A DNA stretch of 57,728 nucleotides from Solimonas aquatica (GTDB lineage Bacteria > Pseudomonadota > Gammaproteobacteria > Nevskiales > Nevskiaceae). Positions 55,541 through 57,728 of this stretch are shown piece after piece; the first letter of the stretch is position 1, and each line of letters begins with the position of its first letter. Made by a program: the position numbers and the translations under genes. Location of the stretch: contig NZ_FOFS01000017.1 in NCBI RefSeq assembly GCF_900111015.1, positions 1,670 through 59,397 of the forward strand. The letters are read 5' to 3'. The notes beneath the pieces were generated by a model that saw only the letters and a list, made by a program, of their open reading frames with translations, was not told where the DNA came from and ran no database searches.

Positions 55541-56425
55541 ATGTCTGAGCACCGTATCCTGCTCATCGAGAATCCGGCGCGCCTGAGTGTCGATCTCGGC
55601 CGCATCCGCATCTGTCGTGAGAACGAAAAGGACATTTTCGTGGCGCCGGGCGACATCGCGGTAATGGTGTTGCATCACCACACCGTTGAACTTACCGCGC
55701 AGACTCTGCAACTTCTGGTAGAGAACCGGGCCATTGTGCTGCTCACCGACAGCAAGCACCATCCTAGCGGCTGGCTGACGCCCATGTACGGACTGCCTCA
55801 AGCCACACTGCGCTTGCGGCAGCAATTGGAGTTGGCAACGGATACGCGCAAGCGCCTCTGGCAATCGATCATCCAGTCGCGTATCAGAACTGAAGCCAAT
55901 ACCCTGCGCGAATTGTCGCTCAATGGCGCGCTGCGTCTTGAGCGGATGGCAACGGAAGTGATGCCAGGAGACGAATCACGCCACGAGGGCCAGGCGGCCA
56001 AGCACTACTGGGACTGCTTGTTCGGCAAGGGCTTCAAGCGTGACAAGCAGGGCGCCGAGGATCTGACCAATGCAGCGCTGAACTTTGGCTACGCCGTACT
56101 CAGATCGCTGGTGGCACGGGAACTCGCGGTGGCGAGCCTGACTCCGATGCTGGGCATCGGGCACAGCAGTGGCGATAACAGTTACAACCTTGCCGACGAC
56201 TTCATAGAACCCTATCGGCATCTTGTCGAGCGCCTGGTCTTCGAGCAACACGATTCGTTTGGTGAATTCGACGCCAAAGCCCGGCTCGCTGTACTGGGCC
56301 TCATCAAGAAGACGGTGCGGCTGGGCAATATGGAGTTTCGCCTGCCTGCGGCGGTACGCGAGACTGTGGCCAGTTACCTGCGGATTCTGGAAACCGGTCG
56401 CGGCGGACTCGCCCTGCCATGCTGA
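55541..56425 (+). CDS. cas1: CRISPR integrase Cas1
   Basis: A 294-residue Cas1 of the type II kind. The metal-binding residues are visible as E149 (DESRHEGQAAKHYW), H208 (LGIGHSSGDNSYNLADD) and E223 (FIEPYRHLVE). With Cas2 it integrates new spacers. It follows cas9 by 6 bp without a strong ribosome site. It is separated from cas2 by a complete toxin-antitoxin module, unlike the usual cas9-cas1-cas2 order. Confidence 0.96.
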   Translation: MSEHRILLIENPARLSVDLGRIRICRENEKDIFVAPGDIAVMVLHHHTVELTAQTLQLLVENRAIVLLTDSKHHPSGWLTPMYGLPQATLRLRQQLELATDTRKRLWQSIIQSRIRTEANTLRELSLNGALRLERMATEVMPGDESRHEGQAAKHYWDCLFGKGFKRDKQGAEDLTNAALNFGYAVLRSLVARELAVASLTPMLGIGHSSGDNSYNLADDFIEPYRHLVERLVFEQHDSFGEFDAKARLAVLGLIKKTVRLGNMEFRLPAAVRETVASYLRILETGRGGLALPC

Positions 56426-56440
56426 AGCAAAGGTAGAGCA

Positions 56441-56470
56441 TTGCGGAAAATCCCAATTTGGGACTATGAT
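56441..56470 (+). promoter_or_regulatory. higBA-cas2 promoter with internal operator
   Basis: TTGCGG (-35, 56441-56446), an 18-bp spacer and TATGAT (-10, 56465-56470). The spacer contains the perfect palindrome TCCCAATTTGGGA (56451-56463). Transcription would start at or next to the higB ATG (56476), giving a leaderless or nearly leaderless message. This is the expected place for HigA autorepression, and cas2 lies downstream on the same transcript. Confidence 0.75.
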
Positions 56471-56475
56471 CCGCG

Positions 56476-56778
56476 ATGCGGGTCATTGCCCTTTCGACTC
56501 TGAAGGACTTTTGGACTCGGCACCCGCAGTTCCGCGAGGCCGAGAGGCCGACGCTGGCTTGGTATCGCGATGTCGCACACGCCGACTGGGCGGCGCCTGC
56601 GGACGTCAAAAGACAATTCCGGAACGCCAGCGTCTTGCGTAACGGACGCGTGGTATTCAACATCGGCGGCAACAAGTACAGAATCGTGGCTTGGATCAAC
56701 TACCCATACCGTATTGTTTACATCCGCTTCATTGGCACGCACGAGCAGTACGATGCCATTGACGCCCAGTCGATCTGA
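56476..56778 (+). CDS. higB: HigB-type mRNA interferase toxin
   Basis: A 100-residue RelE-superfamily toxin of the HigB_toxin type. FNIGGNKYRIVAWINYPYRIVYIRFIGTHEQYDAID is the family hallmark (positions ~61-97), with KYR, the RF-I-GTH stretch and the C-terminal YD-ID likely at or near the catalytic and ribosome contacts. It would cut ribosome-bound mRNA when free of antitoxin. It starts 50 bp after cas1 and 11 bp before higA. Confidence 0.9.
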   Translation: MRVIALSTLKDFWTRHPQFREAERPTLAWYRDVAHADWAAPADVKRQFRNASVLRNGRVVFNIGGNKYRIVAWINYPYRIVYIRFIGTHEQYDAIDAQSI

Positions 56779-56789
56779 AGCGAGTTTCA

Positions 56790-57173
56790 ATGAACATCAA
56801 ACCTATCAAGACCCGCAAGGACTATCGCGAAACACTCAAGGAAATCGAATCCCTCATGACCGCCCGCGCGGACAGCGAGGAAGGTGATCGGCTGGATGTT
56901 CTGACGACGCTGATAGAAGCCTATGAGCGCGTTCACTTTCCGATGGACCTGCCGGATGCGGTGGATGCAATCCAGTTCTGCATGGAGCAGCGTGGCTTGT
57001 CCGTACAGGACTTGGAGCCCGTCATCGGACGGCGCAATCGTGTGTATGAAGTTCTCAATCGCCGACGGCCGTTGACCTTGCGCATGATCGAAGGCCTACA
57101 CAAAACTTTCGGCATCCCAGCCGAAAGCCTGCTACGGCAGAACCCACTCAAACCCGGCCGCAAAGCGGCCTGA
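56790..57173 (+). CDS. higA: HigA-type antitoxin
   Basis: A 127-residue antitoxin of the COG5499 kind. A charged N-terminal region binds the toxin, and a C-terminal helix-turn-helix (QRGLSVQDLEPVIGRRNRVYEVLNRRRPLTLRMIEGLHKTFGIP) would bind the palindrome in the promoter. Toxin-first order is normal for higBA. Its stop codon overlaps the cas2 start (TGATG), so cas2 translation is probably coupled to antitoxin translation. Confidence 0.9.
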   Translation: MNIKPIKTRKDYRETLKEIESLMTARADSEEGDRLDVLTTLIEAYERVHFPMDLPDAVDAIQFCMEQRGLSVQDLEPVIGRRNRVYEVLNRRRPLTLRMIEGLHKTFGIPAESLLRQNPLKPGRKAA

Positions 57174-57520
57174 TGCATCCCGCCGACATGGCCATCAACG
57201 GCTGGCGCGTCATGTGGCTGCTAGCGAGCTTCGACTGTCCCGTCGGAACCAAGGAAGAGCGGCACGACTACACCGTGTTTCGCCGCACCTTGCTGCAGGA
57301 GAACTTCACGCAGCACCAGTTCTCGGTTTACCTGAAGCATTTTCCGACGCTGGCCACTGCGCAGGCCCAGATCGAGCGACTGCGTCCGAGCGTTCCGGAA
57401 GACGCGCATGTGGCATTCTTCTTTTTCACCGACAAGCAGTACGCCATGACCCGCGAATTCATCGGTCCCAGGCGCAGTAAAATCCGGCCAGATGCGCCCG
57501 AACAGTTGCTGCTCATCTGA
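57173..57520 (+). CDS. cas2: CRISPR adaptation protein Cas2
   Basis: A 115-residue Cas2 with the ferredoxin-like beginning WRVMWLLASFDCPVGTKEER (the early Asp is in FDCPV), FRRTLLQENFTQHQFSVYLKHF and the central VPEDAHVAFFFFTDKQYAM strand. It would bridge Cas1 dimers in spacer integration. The start overlaps the higA stop. No separate ribosome site is seen, which supports coupling. An internal ATG at 57188 is possible. Confidence 0.94.
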   Translation: MHPADMAINGWRVMWLLASFDCPVGTKEERHDYTVFRRTLLQENFTQHQFSVYLKHFPTLATAQAQIERLRPSVPEDAHVAFFFFTDKQYAMTREFIGPRRSKIRPDAPEQLLLI

Positions 57521-57552
57521 AAAGAAAGCCCGCAAGTCAGGGACTTGCGGGC
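57520..57552 (-). terminator. Array terminator on the minus strand
   Basis: A perfect 11-bp stem (GCCCGCAAGTC / GACTTGCGGGC, 3-base loop). Read on the minus strand it is followed by TTTCTTTT. On the plus strand there is no U-tract. It sits in the 37-bp gap between the array and cas2 and would end array transcripts that run towards cas2. Confidence 0.85.
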
Positions 57553-57557
57553 GACCA

Positions 57558-57728
57558 GACCCTATCAGGCTTTCCGATGGTGGGGTATCGGAACACAGGC
57601 ACCGTTGTTGTTCTTGAGCTTGCCGACCCTATCAGGCTTTCCGATGGTGGGGTATCGGAACTGCCCAGCGCTTGCCGACGATATGCACAGCGACCCTATC
57701 AGGCTTTCCGATGGTGGGGTATCGGAAC
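57558..57728 (-). CRISPR. CRISPR array (truncated by window edge)
   Basis: Three identical 37-bp repeats (57558-57594, 57625-57661, 57692-57728) with two 30-bp spacers, period 67. Read on the minus strand the repeat begins GTTCCGATACCCC, the GTT start typical of type II crRNA repeats, and pairs with the tracrRNA anti-repeat at 52151-52190. The array continues beyond the window. No leader is seen on the cas2 side. Confidence 0.97.

Noticed and set aside
52223-57520. Type II-A or II-B classification
   Set aside because: No csn2 or cas4 gene is present, and the Cas9 length and cas9-cas1-cas2 content fit II-C.

Overview
The window reads as chromosomal DNA of a high-GC gammaproteobacterium. LptF/LptG, ThiC under a TPP riboswitch, a Pseudomonas-type dihydroorotase, Tag glycosylase and YchJ fit this. 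A Nevskiales/Xanthomonadales-like lineage is my guess, but no rRNA or marker gene settles it. Most of the 57.7 kb is ordinary housekeeping and accessory metabolism with strong third-position G/C. The last 5.5 kb, the CRISPR-Cas locus, is visibly richer in A/T and looks acquired.

Layout. 0.3-2.9 kb: a large MalT/AlkS-type LuxR regulator. 3.4-6.4 kb: a LysR regulator divergent from an azoreductase-DoxX-pirin cluster. 6.7-8.5 kb: an acyl-CoA dehydrogenase. 8.7-11.6 kb: DUF3429, a GloC-like hydrolase, YchJ, MAPEG and a methyltransferase. 12-13.7 kb: a chemoreceptor with no membrane segment. 13.8-17.6 kb: a coupled hydrolase/M14 peptidase pair, a 48-residue membrane peptide, a 5'-nucleotidase and a TSUP permease. 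17.9-22.2 kb: a full-length Lhr helicase carrying an in-frame palindromic repeat. 22.4-23.1 kb: an AbrB-Doc toxin-antitoxin pair. 23.1-27.4 kb: thiC and, divergently, lptFG. 27.4-34.5 kb: a permease, a Crp/Fnr regulator facing an acyl-CoA ligase, dihydroorotase, a DUF559 protein and Tag. 34.5-41 kb: a copper island made of a CopL-like peptide, a TolC-type lipoprotein, a multicopper oxidase, a Met/His-rich protein, a CueR-like regulator and a CopA-type ATPase. 41-51.9 kb: a metal-dependent hydrolase, a MerR regulator, TerC, an envelope operon, a LuxR-kinase-receiver operon, an outer-membrane protein, TlpA and a peroxiredoxin.

The end of the window is a type II-C CRISPR-Cas system: tracrRNA (minus strand), cas9, cas1, then a complete higB-higA toxin-antitoxin module, then cas2, then a repeat array cut by the window edge. 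higA and cas2 overlap (TGATG). A good promoter containing a perfect palindrome lies just before higB, so cas2 is probably expressed from a toxin-antitoxin promoter that HigA represses. The tracrRNA and the array are both read from the minus strand. This is supported by the anti-repeat orientation and by two minus-strand intrinsic terminators, one after the tracrRNA and one between the array and cas2. The higBA-cas2 arrangement is the most notable feature of the window.

Several dispersed repeats also occur: a 234-280 bp palindromic, MITE-like family (three members), a CCCTCTCCCC-type palindrome (three copies, two of them in reading frames), and short GC palindromes.
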